IMG/VR virus record: IMGVR_UViG_3300008113_000108
Span: 1-64,000 of that record
DNA from: a virus
Strand: one strand, 5' to 3'
Length of the DNA: 64,000 nt
Positions 1 to 6,582 of the stretch are shown here, piece after piece. The position numbers and the translations under genes were made by a program. The notes below the pieces were generated by a model, which saw only the letters and a program-made list of their open reading frames with translations, was not told the DNA's origin and did not search any database. Every line of letters starts with the position of its first letter. The stretch's first letter is position 1.

Positions 1-111
1 CTTGAGGCTGAGATCTATGATTGGCAGGATGATATGATGATTCCTGCTGATGATGATACTGAAGCCCAGCAACATTTTGTTGCTTTTCTGAACTCAAACT
101 ACGATTATTAA
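1..111 (+). CDS. C-terminal 36 codons of a gene entering from the left; unidentified
   Basis: An open frame runs from base 1 to a TAA at 109-111. The visible tail is acidic (a run of three Asp) and ends in aromatic residues (FLNSNYDY). The start and most of the gene lie outside the window. Only six bases separate its stop from the next ATG, so the two are probably cotranscribed. I do not recognise the family from this fragment. Confidence 0.6.
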   Translation, partial: LEAEIYDWQDDMMIPADDDTEAQQHFVAFLNSNYDY

Positions 112-116
112 TTATT

Positions 117-245
117 ATGTCTAAAGCACTGCTAATTTCAATGCTTCGCAAAGGTCAAACTGGCGAGGAGATTCTCTCCATCCTTGATATGTTGGCTGCA
201 GATGATGATACTGCAGAACCAACTCTAGAGGAAGTCCAGTTCTAA
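117..245 (+). CDS. Small conserved-looking phage protein, 42 aa, unknown function
   Basis: ATG at 117, TAA at 243-245. The protein begins MSKALLISMLRKGQTGEE, predicts as two short helices (residues 1-12 and 16-30) and ends with an acidic tail. It starts six bases after the preceding stop. Codon use matches its neighbours, and the frame is immediately followed by a promoter and the next gene, which leaves no room for extension. It has no catalytic motif. Small proteins of this style are typical of the early region of cyanophages; the function is unknown. Confidence 0.6.
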   Translation: MSKALLISMLRKGQTGEEILSILDMLAADDDTAEPTLEEVQF

Positions 246-261
246 AAGTGTCCCAAGGGGG

Positions 262-290
262 TTGACAATCCAGCCCCCAACCTGTAATCT
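262..290 (+). promoter_or_regulatory. sigma70-like early promoter (TTGACA-17-TAATCT)
   Basis: TTGACA at 262-267 and TAATCT at 285-290 are separated by exactly 17 bp, with TG directly before the -10. The -35 lies in the loop of a potential GGGGG/CCCCC hairpin (about 257-278). It sits 28 bp upstream of the 86-codon gene at 318. Similar promoters recur near 46.1, 49.7, 51.9, 53.0 and 57.4 kb. Confidence 0.7.
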
Positions 291-317
291 AATTGTTGTT
301 CACTCACTGAAACCATC

Positions 318-578
318 ATGGCAACCATTTCCCCCGTTCATCGCCAATTCTCTGTAGATCAGTCCAGTGCTATTCACAGTGTAACTGTAGAAGGTACTGA
401 TGTTGTTATCACTTATCAGTCCAATCCTGATAAAGCTTATGCATTCACTGCAACAGAAACCTATGCAGAGTTTCTGAGCGATCTGCTGACCAACGATGAA
501 CAGCTGATGAAAGTTAGCCTAGGTGCTACAATTGCAGATGGCCGCCGATCTGAAGAACTCAGCCAGGCTGCTATCTGA
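318..578 (+). CDS. Small phage protein, 86 aa, possible KTSC-like fold, unknown function
   Basis: The gene has its own sigma70-like promoter 28 bp upstream and a strong terminator ten bases downstream, so it is a single-gene early unit. The central segment (VTVEGTDVVITYQ, then AYAFTATETYAEFLSDLL) resembles the short beta-strand/helix pattern of KTSC-type domains, but the diagnostic residues are not clear enough to assign it. The C terminus is mostly helical and polar. There is no signal peptide or membrane segment. The role is unknown; its position suggests early host takeover. Confidence 0.7.
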   Translation: MATISPVHRQFSVDQSSAIHSVTVEGTDVVITYQSNPDKAYAFTATETYAEFLSDLLTNDEQLMKVSLGATIADGRRSEELSQAAI

Positions 579-587
579 TACAATTTA

Positions 588-615
588 GGGGGGTGAGATT
601 CCCCCCTTTCCTTTC
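588..615 (+). terminator. Rho-independent terminator
   Basis: GGGGGG (588-593), a 7-nt loop, CCCCCC (601-606), then a T-rich tract TTTCCTTTC. It closes the unit starting at 262. Confidence 0.85.
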
Positions 616-628
616 ATCATTACATTCT

Positions 629-700
629 GTGACAGCTGAACTGTTCATCCTGATTGTTGGCTTTACACTGTGGAAGTCCTTTGAACGTAGGTTCCTCTAA
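629..700 (+). CDS. Possible 23-aa single-span membrane micro-protein (GTG start)
   Basis: GTG at 629 opens a 24-codon frame ending in TAA at 698-700. Residues 4-15 are strongly hydrophobic (LFILIVGFTLW) and are followed by a basic/aromatic tail (KSFERRFL), a plausible single transmembrane segment with a positive cytoplasmic end. The stop overlaps the ATG of the next gene (TAATG), the coupling arrangement used many times in this genome. No clear Shine-Dalgarno is visible. Micro-ORFs of this size arise by chance, so the call rests on the membrane pattern and the coupling. Confidence 0.4.
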   Translation: MTAELFILIVGFTLWKSFERRFL

Positions 701-891
701 TGGAAACAATTGTTGCAGTCAAGCCTATCTCAAAGAAGGCCAAAAACAGGTTCGCTAATCTAATGGATTCCTGCGAGCATTGCATCATTGAACAACACAA
801 AGGAGACAAAGTGTTCCTGCAAAGTGTTAACGGCAGGAATTTCTTCTGGGTCAATGTACATCATGATCAGGATTGGGAGCTGGAGATGTAA
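700..891 (+). CDS. Small phage protein, 63 aa, unknown function
   Basis: ATG at 700 overlaps the stop of the upstream micro-frame (TAATG). The protein starts METIVAVKPISKKAKNRF and has a basic helical N-terminal half, two cysteines within CEHC and a beta-rich C-terminal half ending in acidic residues. The layout (basic segment, short Cys/His pair, strands around NGRNFFWVNV) looks like a compact nucleic-acid or protein-binding domain, but I recognise no named family. A hairpin at 912-929 follows the gene. Codon use is phage-like and AT-leaning, unlike the GC-rich genes just downstream. Confidence 0.65.
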   Translation: METIVAVKPISKKAKNRFANLMDSCEHCIIEQHKGDKVFLQSVNGRNFFWVNVHHDQDWELEM

Positions 892-911
892 TTATTACGA
901 ATTGTAACAAA

Positions 912-929
912 GGGGGCCAGGTGGCTCCC
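912..929 (+). terminator. GC hairpin without a T-tract (weak terminator or leader structure)
   Basis: GGGGGCC (912-918) pairs with GGCTCCC (923-929), one G-T wobble, over a 4-nt loop. It lies directly before the repeated element at 931-956 and after the gene ending at 891. Confidence 0.45.
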
Positions 930-930
930 A

Positions 931-956
931 CCATGCTGTAGGATTCTCTCAGTTCA
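931..956 (+). promoter_or_regulatory. Repeated upstream element, copy 1
   Basis: The segment starting CCATGCTGTAGGAT and ending in TCTCAGTTCA recurs at 2097-2120 with only a 2-bp deletion. Both copies lie just upstream of a GC-rich gene and just downstream of a hairpin. Each contains a TAGGAT box with TG before it (extended -10-like) but no good -35. It is probably a shared promoter or regulator site. Confidence 0.55.
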
Positions 957-966
957 CACCCAAGCC

Positions 967-1635
967 ATGAACTTCGCCCTCACCGCCATCAGCAGCAACG
1001 CTAAGACGGGTCCGATCCCCACCAGCACCAGCAGCCGTGAGACTTGCCCCAGCAGCTGCCCTTTCTACGATAAAGGTTGCTATGCAAAGTCTGGCCCACA
1101 GAACATTCACTGGAAAAAGGTTACTGAAGGTGAGCGTGGCGTGAGCTTTCAAGAGTTCACAAGTGCAATCCGCAAGTTACAGCGTGGCCAGATCTGGCGC
1201 CACAACGTTAGTGGTGATCTGCCACACATTCTCGGGGACATTAATGCTCCCATGGTGGAAGCCCTCGCTGATGCAAACAAAGGACGCAAAGGGTACACTT
1301 ACACTCACCACGTTCTGAATGATCACAACCTAAAAGTGATCAAGGAAGCTAACAGCAAAGGCTTCACAATTAATGCATCCACAGAGGATGTAGAGGTGGC
1401 TGATGCTGTTATGTCAGAGCATGGAATCCCTGCTGTTGCTGTTGTAAAGTCCGACAAAACAGATCGGTTCTACACTACAGAATCGGGTCGCAAAGTGATC
1501 ACCTGCCCTGCAACAATCCACGAGAATGTAACTTGTGCAACCTGTAAGCTTTGTGCAAAGTCTGACCGAGACTTTATCATTGCATTCCCTGCTCACGGCA
1601 ATGCAAAGAAAACAGTCAATGAAATTGTCGCCTAA
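967..1635 (+). CDS. Cysteine-cluster phage protein of unknown function (DUF7227-like), 222 aa
   Basis: Two cysteine groups are visible: C27-x3-C31-x6-C38 near the N terminus (CPSSCPFYDKGCYA) and C180...C190-x2-C193-x2-C196 near the C terminus, seven cysteines in all. Between them lie conserved-looking stretches IWRHNVSGDLPH and GYTYTHH. I recognise the overall pattern as a widespread phage/plasmid family of unknown function (I believe DUF7227). The clusters suggest zinc or Fe-S binding, but no reaction is established. The N-terminal third is GC-rich with host-like codons, whereas the rest is closer to phage usage. It is preceded by the repeated element at 931-956 and followed by its own terminator, so it is a single-gene early unit. 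Confidence 0.8.
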   Translation: MNFALTAISSNAKTGPIPTSTSSRETCPSSCPFYDKGCYAKSGPQNIHWKKVTEGERGVSFQEFTSAIRKLQRGQIWRHNVSGDLPHILGDINAPMVEALADANKGRKGYTYTHHVLNDHNLKVIKEANSKGFTINASTEDVEVADAVMSEHGIPAVAVVKSDKTDRFYTTESGRKVITCPATIHENVTCATCKLCAKSDRDFIIAFPAHGNAKKTVNEIVA

Positions 1636-1660
1636 AATATAATTATTTCATTTTGTTACA

Positions 1661-1697
1661 GGATCGGCTCTGAGCCATAGCCAGGCTCCCCCGATCC
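1661..1697 (+). terminator. Hairpin terminator-like structure after the cysteine-cluster gene
   Basis: GGATCGG (1661-1667) pairs perfectly with CCGATCC (1691-1697) around a GC-rich loop that can form an inner stem. There is no T-tract; instead a TATAAT box begins 3 bases later. Confidence 0.5.
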
Positions 1698-1699
1698 CC

Positions 1700-1732
1700 T
1701 ATAATATGAACACGGGGGCGAGAGAAGCCCCC
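1700..1732 (+). promoter_or_regulatory. Perfect -10 box plus leader hairpin
   Basis: TATAAT at 1700-1705 has no matching -35 at 16-18 bp, because that position is occupied by the upstream hairpin. A leader hairpin GGGGGC (1714-1719)/GCCCCC (1727-1732) follows, 17 bases before the ATG at 1749. The order hairpin, -10, hairpin, gene suggests regulated or activator-dependent transcription. Confidence 0.45.
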
Positions 1733-1748
1733 ACAACCCCCTGAGACC

Positions 1749-2060
1749 ATGACCCGCTCTGACCGTCTGACCCGCACCAGCGTTCCCACCATCATCGCTG
1801 TTGCCCTTGCCAAGCGCACCATCAAGGAACCCACCATCGTGGGCCGCCACCGTGCCCAATGGCTGTTCGATCTGGCCACCAGTGAGGTTGCCCTTCCCTC
1901 TGAGCGCAAGCTGGGCCGCCAAGCCCTGCAGGCTGCCGCTGATGCTGCTGGCCGCTCTGTGATCACCGTGAATGGCCAAACCATCGGGGACCGTGTTTAC
2001 AGCAAGGCTAGCAACCGCAGGCTTCGCAATTGGAGCCAGGATCGCAACACCCCTGTGTGA
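1749..2060 (+). CDS. GC-rich small protein, 103 aa, unknown function
   Basis: ATG at 1749 lies 17 bases after a leader hairpin. The protein is basic and predicted helical (for example KRTIKEPTIVGRHRAQWLF and ALQAAADAAGRSV), with a basic C terminus. I recognise no family. Base composition is striking: lines sampled here are about 63-67% G+C, with third positions mostly C or G, against AT-rich structural genes elsewhere. This suggests recent acquisition from a GC-rich cyanobacterium. A long frame exists on the opposite strand (about 1656-2096), but the + frame has the promoter and leader structure and is preferred. Confidence 0.6.
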   Translation: MTRSDRLTRTSVPTIIAVALAKRTIKEPTIVGRHRAQWLFDLATSEVALPSERKLGRQALQAAADAAGRSVITVNGQTIGDRVYSKASNRRLRNWSQDRNTPV

Positions 2061-2071
2061 ACAGATGTAAC

Positions 2072-2093
2072 GGGGCTGGCCAAGGCTGGCCCC
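2072..2093 (+). terminator. GC hairpin after the 103-aa gene
   Basis: GGGGCTGGCC (2072-2081) faces GGCTGGCCCC (2084-2093), with two G-T wobbles. There is no T-tract. It lies just before the second copy of the repeated upstream element. Confidence 0.4.
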
Positions 2094-2096
2094 CAA

Positions 2097-2120
2097 CCAT
2101 GCTAGGATTCTCTCAGTTCA
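2097..2120 (+). promoter_or_regulatory. Repeated upstream element, copy 2
   Basis: Same as 931-956 apart from a 2-bp deletion. It ends 13 bp before the ATG of the 55-codon gene and contains TGC-TAGGAT, an extended -10-like box. Confidence 0.55.
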
Positions 2121-2133
2121 AAGGAACCCACCG

Positions 2134-2301
2134 ATGGCCACCAAGACTCTGACCCTGACCAACGCCGAGATCCGTATCATCCGTCGCCTGATTATGTCTG
2201 GCCTGATCACCGCTGACCGTCGCAGTCAGCCCTGGCAGCTGTTTGAATCCCGCCAAGATGTGGAAGCCCTGTTGGGCAAGCTTCTGGAGATGAACGTCTG
2301 A
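2134..2301 (+). CDS. GC-rich 55-aa helical protein, unknown function
   Basis: ATG at 2134, TGA at 2299-2301. The start is supported by AAGGAACC 9-16 bases upstream and the repeated element before it. The protein has a basic helix (AEIRIIRRLIMSGLI) and a second helix (DVEALLGKLLEMNV), a pattern compatible with a small helical binding protein. G+C content and codon use match the neighbouring 103-aa gene and differ from the rest of the window, so the two probably arrived together. A GC hairpin follows directly. The function is unknown. Confidence 0.6.
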   Translation: MATKTLTLTNAEIRIIRRLIMSGLITADRRSQPWQLFESRQDVEALLGKLLEMNV

Positions 2302-2309
2302 TCAGCAAA

Positions 2310-2328
2310 GGGGGAGCCAGTCTCCCCC
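2310..2328 (+). terminator. GC hairpin terminator-like structure
   Basis: GGGGGAG (2310-2316), loop CCAGT, CTCCCCC (2322-2328). It is a strong stem without a T-tract and closes the GC-rich gene pair. Confidence 0.6.
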
Positions 2329-2331
2329 ACC

Positions 2332-2365
2332 CATCAGCAGTTCTGATGCATCAGCAGTCCTGATC
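2332..2365 (+). repeat. Tandem 17-bp palindromic repeat
   Basis: CATCAGCAGTTCTGATG (2332-2348) is followed directly by CATCAGCAGTCCTGATC (2349-2365), two differences. The first unit is itself an inverted repeat (CATCAG/CTGATG), so it could bind a dimeric regulator or fold as a hairpin. Confidence 0.65.
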
Positions 2366-2708
2366 AGTCAGCCAGGGCAGTATAAGCGCCCCTTATGGGT
2401 CGCCCCCCGCCGCCCCGTGATTAAAAGTTTGGGTCCCTCCTAAGCTATAACGTACCCACAAAGACCGAGAGATACTCAACCAACTCAAAAAATTTTCCGA
2501 GCCACCCCCGAGTCCCTCCAAGGTCCGCCAAGGTCCTCCCAAGTTTCCCCCATGAACCCCCTCCCAACTCACACAAGTCTCCGAGAGCAATTTTCATACA
2601 TTGCCCTCTGCATCACAGAGACACTCAAACTAATCTCAGAAAAATTTTTCTACAAAAAAATTTCTGAAAAATGTTGATATATACTGTAGTTTTAGAGAAA
2701 AAATAAAA
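2366..2708 (+). other. 343-bp gene-poor stretch: C-rich tract then AT-rich leader
   Basis: I see no convincing gene here. About 2496-2570 the + strand is strongly C-rich and G-poor, with a short internal repeat of CCAAGGTCC (about 2518-2536); the minus strand is correspondingly G-rich. A 41-codon frame at 2552 lacks a ribosome-binding site. From about 2630 the composition turns AT-rich and leads into the gene at 2709. This is the boundary between the early, partly GC-rich block and the AT-rich virion block, and may be regulatory or replicative. Confidence 0.5.
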
Positions 2709-2891
2709 ATGTCTACATTTTCTTCGTTTACCACAGAAGTTCAGTATGATGATAGATCTGGTGAATATTTCATTACATTCCCCGATGAGATTCTCGATGA
2801 AATGCAATGGCAGGAGGGAGACACTTTAGAGTTTGAGTACTTTGATCATCATGATACTCCTGGGATTCGTATACATAAAGTAGGAGAATAG
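2709..2891 (+). CDS. AbrB/SpoVT-like small protein, 60 aa
   Basis: The sequence after residue 12 (SGEYFITFPDEILDEM, then EGDTLEFEYFD) follows the swapped-hairpin AbrB/MazE pattern of a strand, a P-x-E-[IL] turn and an E-G-D-x-[IL] strand. That fold usually gives small DNA-binding or antitoxin-like dimers. Here no toxin gene is adjacent and the protein is acidic, so a virion-region accessory role or a regulator remains possible. It starts after an AT-rich leader with weak GAGA as the ribosome-binding site. The function is inferred from the fold pattern only. Confidence 0.65.
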   Translation: MSTFSSFTTEVQYDDRSGEYFITFPDEILDEMQWQEGDTLEFEYFDHHDTPGIRIHKVGE

Positions 2892-2915
2892 CGTCTTATA
2901 CGATCTTATTGAAAT

Positions 2916-5834
2916 ATGTCTAATTGTAGTCCAAAGAAAGAAAGGAAAGAAGCTACAGCAACGTTTACTTATACTCCCCCAGCAACTGAGGGTAATCCAT
3001 TTCCTCAGCCTGTTACATTATCCTTTACTTACATTGATAAGTTTTGGCATGAGATTCGACCACCTAGCAATACTAGGAAGACTATACAGAATGGTCAGAA
3101 GAAGCCAAAGCTTAGAACAAGCTACATCGCCGTTCCTAGTGGTGAGACTGCAGACGGTGAAGTAACTTTTACCAACCAGGAGTACACTCAACAGGAATAT
3201 GAGTATGATCCTGCTACAGGTATTTCTAAGCCTGTCTATGAGCGTCAGTGCATAGCAGAGATTTCTTATGATGAAAAGTACTTTTACCATATCATTGAGT
3301 GGCCCACCAGTCACACTATGGAAACCAGAGCAGTTGGTGGCTTTACTAAAACATCTACGACAAGTACAAGCTCTGGACAAGGTGGTGCAGCAACTACTAC
3401 TACTGTAGATACCTATGCTGTAGAGTCTTCTAACGTATCTGCTAACTTTAGTCTTGCTAAAGTAGACAGTGAAGTAACTGGACTACCTGATGGTAGCGTT
3501 GCTTATCATGGTGGTACTGATGATAACAAAATCTTCTTTACATACAACAGCAACTCTGATACTGTCATTGCAGTTGGTGATGTTGTAAATGGTTGGACCG
3601 TAAATAAAGTTGTAAACTATAGTACAGTCTATACAGGTGGTGATCAGTCATATTACATCACCAAAAAGATTAGAAAGAGAGTTTCTAGAACTTCAAAGAA
3701 GAATGAGAGTCCATCATTCATTTACATTAACAATAACTCTGCCAATAACAGTGTTGGAGTTGTTTCTGTAGGTGATGTTGTAAATGGTAAAGGCATCAGT
3801 AAAGGAACTACAGTTACAGCAATTGATGGTAATAAAATTACTTTATCAAAGCCATTAACTTCTAGAAAAGTCAGAGAAGCTCTATTTAAAAAGACTACAG
3901 TAGCAAATAAGGTAAATGAAACAACAGTTTGCTATGCAGAGATCTCTGGTGGAAGTTCTAACTTTACTGCAGATCAAACTTATACCGCAACTGGTTCTGG
4001 AGCATCCATTAAAGTTATTTCTGGTAAGGGAATTATTAACCGCTCTGCTGTGGTTGGTTGTTACATAAGCAAAGACAAAAAAGAGTTTAGATATACTCCG
4101 TTGTTTTATTCTAAGGATAATGATTGTTCTCCAACCATTACATCTGATGAATACTCTGAGTATGTTCTTGGTGATATTATTCTCAGTGATGGTTCTGAGC
4201 TATTAGCTTCTAAACTACTTGTCACCAGACCTAAGACTAACTTAGCATATAATATCAATAACATCTATTGGGCAAATCTGAATAGACCTGTTGATCAAGA
4301 TAGTCTAAAGAAATGGATCTCTAAGTTTAACAATAATATTCTTGAACTAGAGAAGACGATTGTTCAGCACGAAACTGCAGTTATGGGATCTAAAAAGGTT
4401 TCCCGAGCTGTAGACTCTGAGTGTGGTAATAATCTCTATCAGGAATATACTAAAGTCTATTATCCAGATCAAGAAATCAAAGCATTTAATGATGGTATTT
4501 CTACATTCCAACAAGAAGTATCTCAGGATCCTTGTACAGATGTTAAATCTCCTGATGCCTATACTAAAGATGAGATTGCTAATATCATTACTTCTAACAT
4601 TTCTGGTCTGACCTCACTTTCTTCTATTCGTCTACCAGAAGAAATGTTCAAGCAGATTGTATCTAATCCAGATTCATTGCAGAATATGCTTCTCAACGCA
4701 TTAGATACGATTGGTGCATCTGTTCCAACTAAAACTACTATTCCAAACCTTCCACCACAAATTGAAGGTGATAACAAGTCTAGCCAGGTTTTCAGTACTG
4801 AAGAAGTAACAAGAATTCCTCCAAGAATGAAATCTCTTGAGTATCTTGTTGATGATCTATCATTCTTCAGTGATGTAGAACTTACTCCTTCTGCAAGTGG
4901 TAATATCTTTACCTTTACCATTAAGTCTATTCCAAGGTGGACTGGTAATGCAAGCTGCTCTGGACAAACTGGAGCTGATATTAGTCCTGCAGGAACTGGT
5001 CTACGTATTGTTACAAACAAAACAGGTGGGTATGTAGATAGCATCACAGCAAGTGCTGCATCTTTCAATGCAGATTCCAGCATTACAAATCCACTTTTCC
5101 CATTAAATCCAACCACCACAACTAAAACATGGGTTGGCGGTTCTCCTTATCCTTCTACTGTATGGCAAGGTGCAGGTACAAACTACCAGCAAGACTTTGA
5201 AAAAACAGTAGAATTTAGATTTAATGAAGTTACAGAGTATGTAACTGAGTCAATTAGAACAAAAGGTAGTCCATTTGTGGATTCTCCAATCTATGCTCAG
5301 CTATCTACAGCACTTGGAACCACCGATACTACCATTAAAGTGAACTCTACAGATGGATTCTTATCCTCTGGATACTTAATTATTCCAAAATTTATCATAA
5401 AACTAGAGAAAAATCCAGAAACCAAGAATGTAAACACCAATCATTACTATCTTGGCGAAGAAATTATCTATTATCGTCGTAAAACAGCTACAGAATTCCA
5501 GCAATGCACCCGTGCAATGTTTGATAGTACGTCCACTTTTGAGATGTCAGTCAATTCTGGCAAGATTGAGAAGGGCGTAACCTATATAATTAAGACTTTG
5601 GGATCTGTGAATTGGCAAAGTTATGGTGCTCCAGATGGAGCAAAGGTAGGAACTATCTTTACTGCTGAGATAGATGGTCCTCAAACCACTGAATCTGGAG
5701 AAGTTACACTCTTTGAAAGCACTCTTATACCATTTGAAAGTGCTCCAGATGTCAATCAGGTGGCTCATAGCTATGAAAAACGTAGTTATTTGACCCAATA
5801 TTGGCCAGTCCGAGTTCAAAACAAATCCGTATGA
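2916..5834 (+). CDS. Large virion structural protein (tail/baseplate-associated), 972 aa
   Basis: A long Thr/Ser/Asn-rich, beta-predicted protein lying directly upstream of the PAAR spike-tip gene and the gp25-gp6-gp7-gp8 baseplate cluster. A block near residues 840-880 (GEEIIYYRRKT...FQQCTRA) matches a module also seen at the N terminus of gp7. It is followed by another phage-type block (GVTYIIKTLGSVNWQSYGA). The middle contains a helical stretch (about residues 465-500) that could oligomerise. The start MSNCSPKKERKE has no strong Shine-Dalgarno. I do not recognise a T4 counterpart; position and composition argue for a baseplate or tail-tip component. It ends in an ATGA overlap with the PAAR gene. 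Confidence 0.75.
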   Translation: MSNCSPKKERKEATATFTYTPPATEGNPFPQPVTLSFTYIDKFWHEIRPPSNTRKTIQNGQKKPKLRTSYIAVPSGETADGEVTFTNQEYTQQEYEYDPATGISKPVYERQCIAEISYDEKYFYHIIEWPTSHTMETRAVGGFTKTSTTSTSSGQGGAATTTTVDTYAVESSNVSANFSLAKVDSEVTGLPDGSVAYHGGTDDNKIFFTYNSNSDTVIAVGDVVNGWTVNKVVNYSTVYTGGDQSYYITKKIRKRVSRTSKKNESPSFIYINNNSANNSVGVVSVGDVVNGKGISKGTTVTAIDGNKITLSKPLTSRKVREALFKKTTVANKVNETTVCYAEISGGSSNFTADQTYTATGSGASIKVISGKGIINRSAVVGCYISKDKKEFRYTPLFYSKDNDCSPTITSDEYSEYVLGDIILSDGSELLASKLLVTRPKTNLAYNINNIYWANLNRPVDQDSLKKWISKFNNNILELEKTIVQHETAVMGSKKVSRAVDSECGNNLYQEYTKVYYPDQEIKAFNDGISTFQQEVSQDPCTDVKSPDAYTKDEIANIITSNISGLTSLSSIRLPEEMFKQIVSNPDSLQNMLLNALDTIGASVPTKTTIPNLPPQIEGDNKSSQVFSTEEVTRIPPRMKSLEYLVDDLSFFSDVELTPSASGNIFTFTIKSIPRWTGNASCSGQTGADISPAGTGLRIVTNKTGGYVDSITASAASFNADSSITNPLFPLNPTTTTKTWVGGSPYPSTVWQGAGTNYQQDFEKTVEFRFNEVTEYVTESIRTKGSPFVDSPIYAQLSTALGTTDTTIKVNSTDGFLSSGYLIIPKFIIKLEKNPETKNVNTNHYYLGEEIIYYRRKTATEFQQCTRAMFDSTSTFEMSVNSGKIEKGVTYIIKTLGSVNWQSYGAPDGAKVGTIFTAEIDGPQTTESGEVTLFESTLIPFESAPDVNQVAHSYEKRSYLTQYWPVRVQNKSV

Positions 5835-6154
5835 CCAGACCAGTAGCCCTTTTGGGCAATCCAGACTCAATTTCTTTTAGACCTTGCTGTGTTTACCCAC
5901 CAAATACAGTAACACCTATTGTATCAACAGTAATTGCAAATGGTCGTCCAAGGGCTAAAGTGGGCGATGTACTGACTCCTGCACCTGGATTTCCAGTTTG
6001 TAAGGACACTTTCTGCCCTCCCTTGGAAAGAACCATCATTGGAGTAAGTAAAGTCATCGTAAATGGGCTTCCATCAGCCCACGTAGGGGACTTGACAAAT
6101 CCAGCTTCTCCACGTACAATACTACCTGCCCCCACAAACCTATTCGTGAACTGA
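5831..6154 (+). CDS. PAAR-motif tail spike-tip protein, 107 aa
   Basis: Two PAAR-type segments are visible (IANGRPRAKVGD and IVNGLPSAHVGD), with Cys and His residues available to hold a metal in the conical tip. PAAR proteins cap the central spike of contractile tails and lead membrane penetration. I chose ATG at 5831 because it overlaps the upstream stop (ATGA) and starts MTRPVALLGN. A start 30 bases upstream would invade the preceding gene. Its place between a large structural gene and gp25 fits a baseplate hub assembly unit. Confidence 0.85.
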   Translation: MTRPVALLGNPDSISFRPCCVYPPNTVTPIVSTVIANGRPRAKVGDVLTPAPGFPVCKDTFCPPLERTIIGVSKVIVNGLPSAHVGDLTNPASPRTILPAPTNLFVN

Positions 6155-6155
6155 T

Positions 6156-6299
6156 ATGGCAAAAGCACCTAGTTTCAACAAGTCTGGTTACACCCCAGGA
6201 AAGCCCAAAATGACCCGTCAAGGTCGTTCAAAGAACACCCGACTCTCTGCTTCTAGTCGCAATGGTCGGAAAAAAGCTTATCGAGGTCAAGGACATTGA
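6156..6299 (+). CDS. Small strongly basic protein, 47 aa, unknown function
   Basis: ATG one base after the PAAR stop; TGA at 6297-6299. It is very Lys/Arg-rich (MAKAPSFNKSGYTPGKPKM at the N terminus, KKAYRGQGH at the end), has no hydrophobic core and is probably disordered or nucleic-acid/virion-binding. It is the last gene of its unit, with a strong terminator six bases downstream. I recognise the style from cyanophage structural clusters, but no function is known. Confidence 0.7.
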   Translation: MAKAPSFNKSGYTPGKPKMTRQGRSKNTRLSASSRNGRKKAYRGQGH

Positions 6300-6304
6300 T
6301 ATTC

Positions 6305-6328
6305 GGGGGTCTAATGACCCCCTTTTTT
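6305..6328 (+). terminator. Rho-independent terminator
   Basis: GGGGGTC (6305-6311), loop TAAT, GACCCCC (6316-6322), TTTTTT. A textbook terminator ending the PAAR unit. Confidence 0.92.
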
Positions 6329-6331
6329 ATG

Positions 6332-6339
6332 GATAAATA
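6332..6339 (+). promoter_or_regulatory. T4-type late promoter octamer (GATAAATA)
   Basis: GATAAATA, one mismatch to TATAAATA, directly after a terminator and 61 bp before the next start. It would be read by the gp55 late sigma factor encoded at 46154. Confidence 0.65.
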
Positions 6340-6400
6340 CTACCGAAGGGATAGCAACCCCTTTAAAAGTTCTGTTCGACCCATTTTTTGGAGAAAACAG

Positions 6401-6556
6401 ATGGCAATTCACCCAAATCCCGATAGGGATATTTCATACATGAAACAAATGTGGGGAACTACAAGATTAATCACTGATTATGTTCCTCAGAGACCTAAAA
6501 CTAAAAAAGCTTATCGAGTTGATTATTGCGAATACTTTGAAGATACATCTAAATAG
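6401..6556 (+). CDS. Small phage protein, 51 aa, unknown function
   Basis: The chosen ATG at 6401 has a good Shine-Dalgarno (TTGGAGAAAACAG). An in-frame upstream start would place coding sequence through the terminator and late promoter, so I reject it. The protein (MAIHPNPDRDISYMKQMWG...) is basic with a Tyr/Asp/Glu-rich end. It is the first gene of a late unit that continues with gp25, gp6 and gp7. The function is unknown; it is probably a virion or assembly component by context. Confidence 0.65.
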   Translation: MAIHPNPDRDISYMKQMWGTTRLITDYVPQRPKTKKAYRVDYCEYFEDTSK

Positions 6557-6582
6557 TTTATAAATCTCGTTTATCTGCGTCA

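Noticed and set aside
1656-2096. A 146-codon minus-strand frame opposite the 103-aa gene
   Set aside because: It would run through the hairpins and -10 box; long opposite frames are expected in GC-rich DNA.
2393-2590. A 65-codon minus-strand frame in the gene-poor stretch
   Set aside because: Low-complexity Gly/Trp-rich product of the C-rich tract, no start signal.
2552-2677. A 41-codon frame in the gene-poor stretch
   Set aside because: It begins in a C-rich tract with no ribosome-binding site and shows no recognisable pattern.
4559-5119. A 186-codon minus-strand frame inside the 972-aa structural gene
   Set aside because: No start signal or family pattern; the + frame shows phage structural modules across it.
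6296-6400. Upstream start for the 51-aa gene
   Set aside because: Translation would cross a terminator and a late promoter; ATG 6401 has a proper Shine-Dalgarno.
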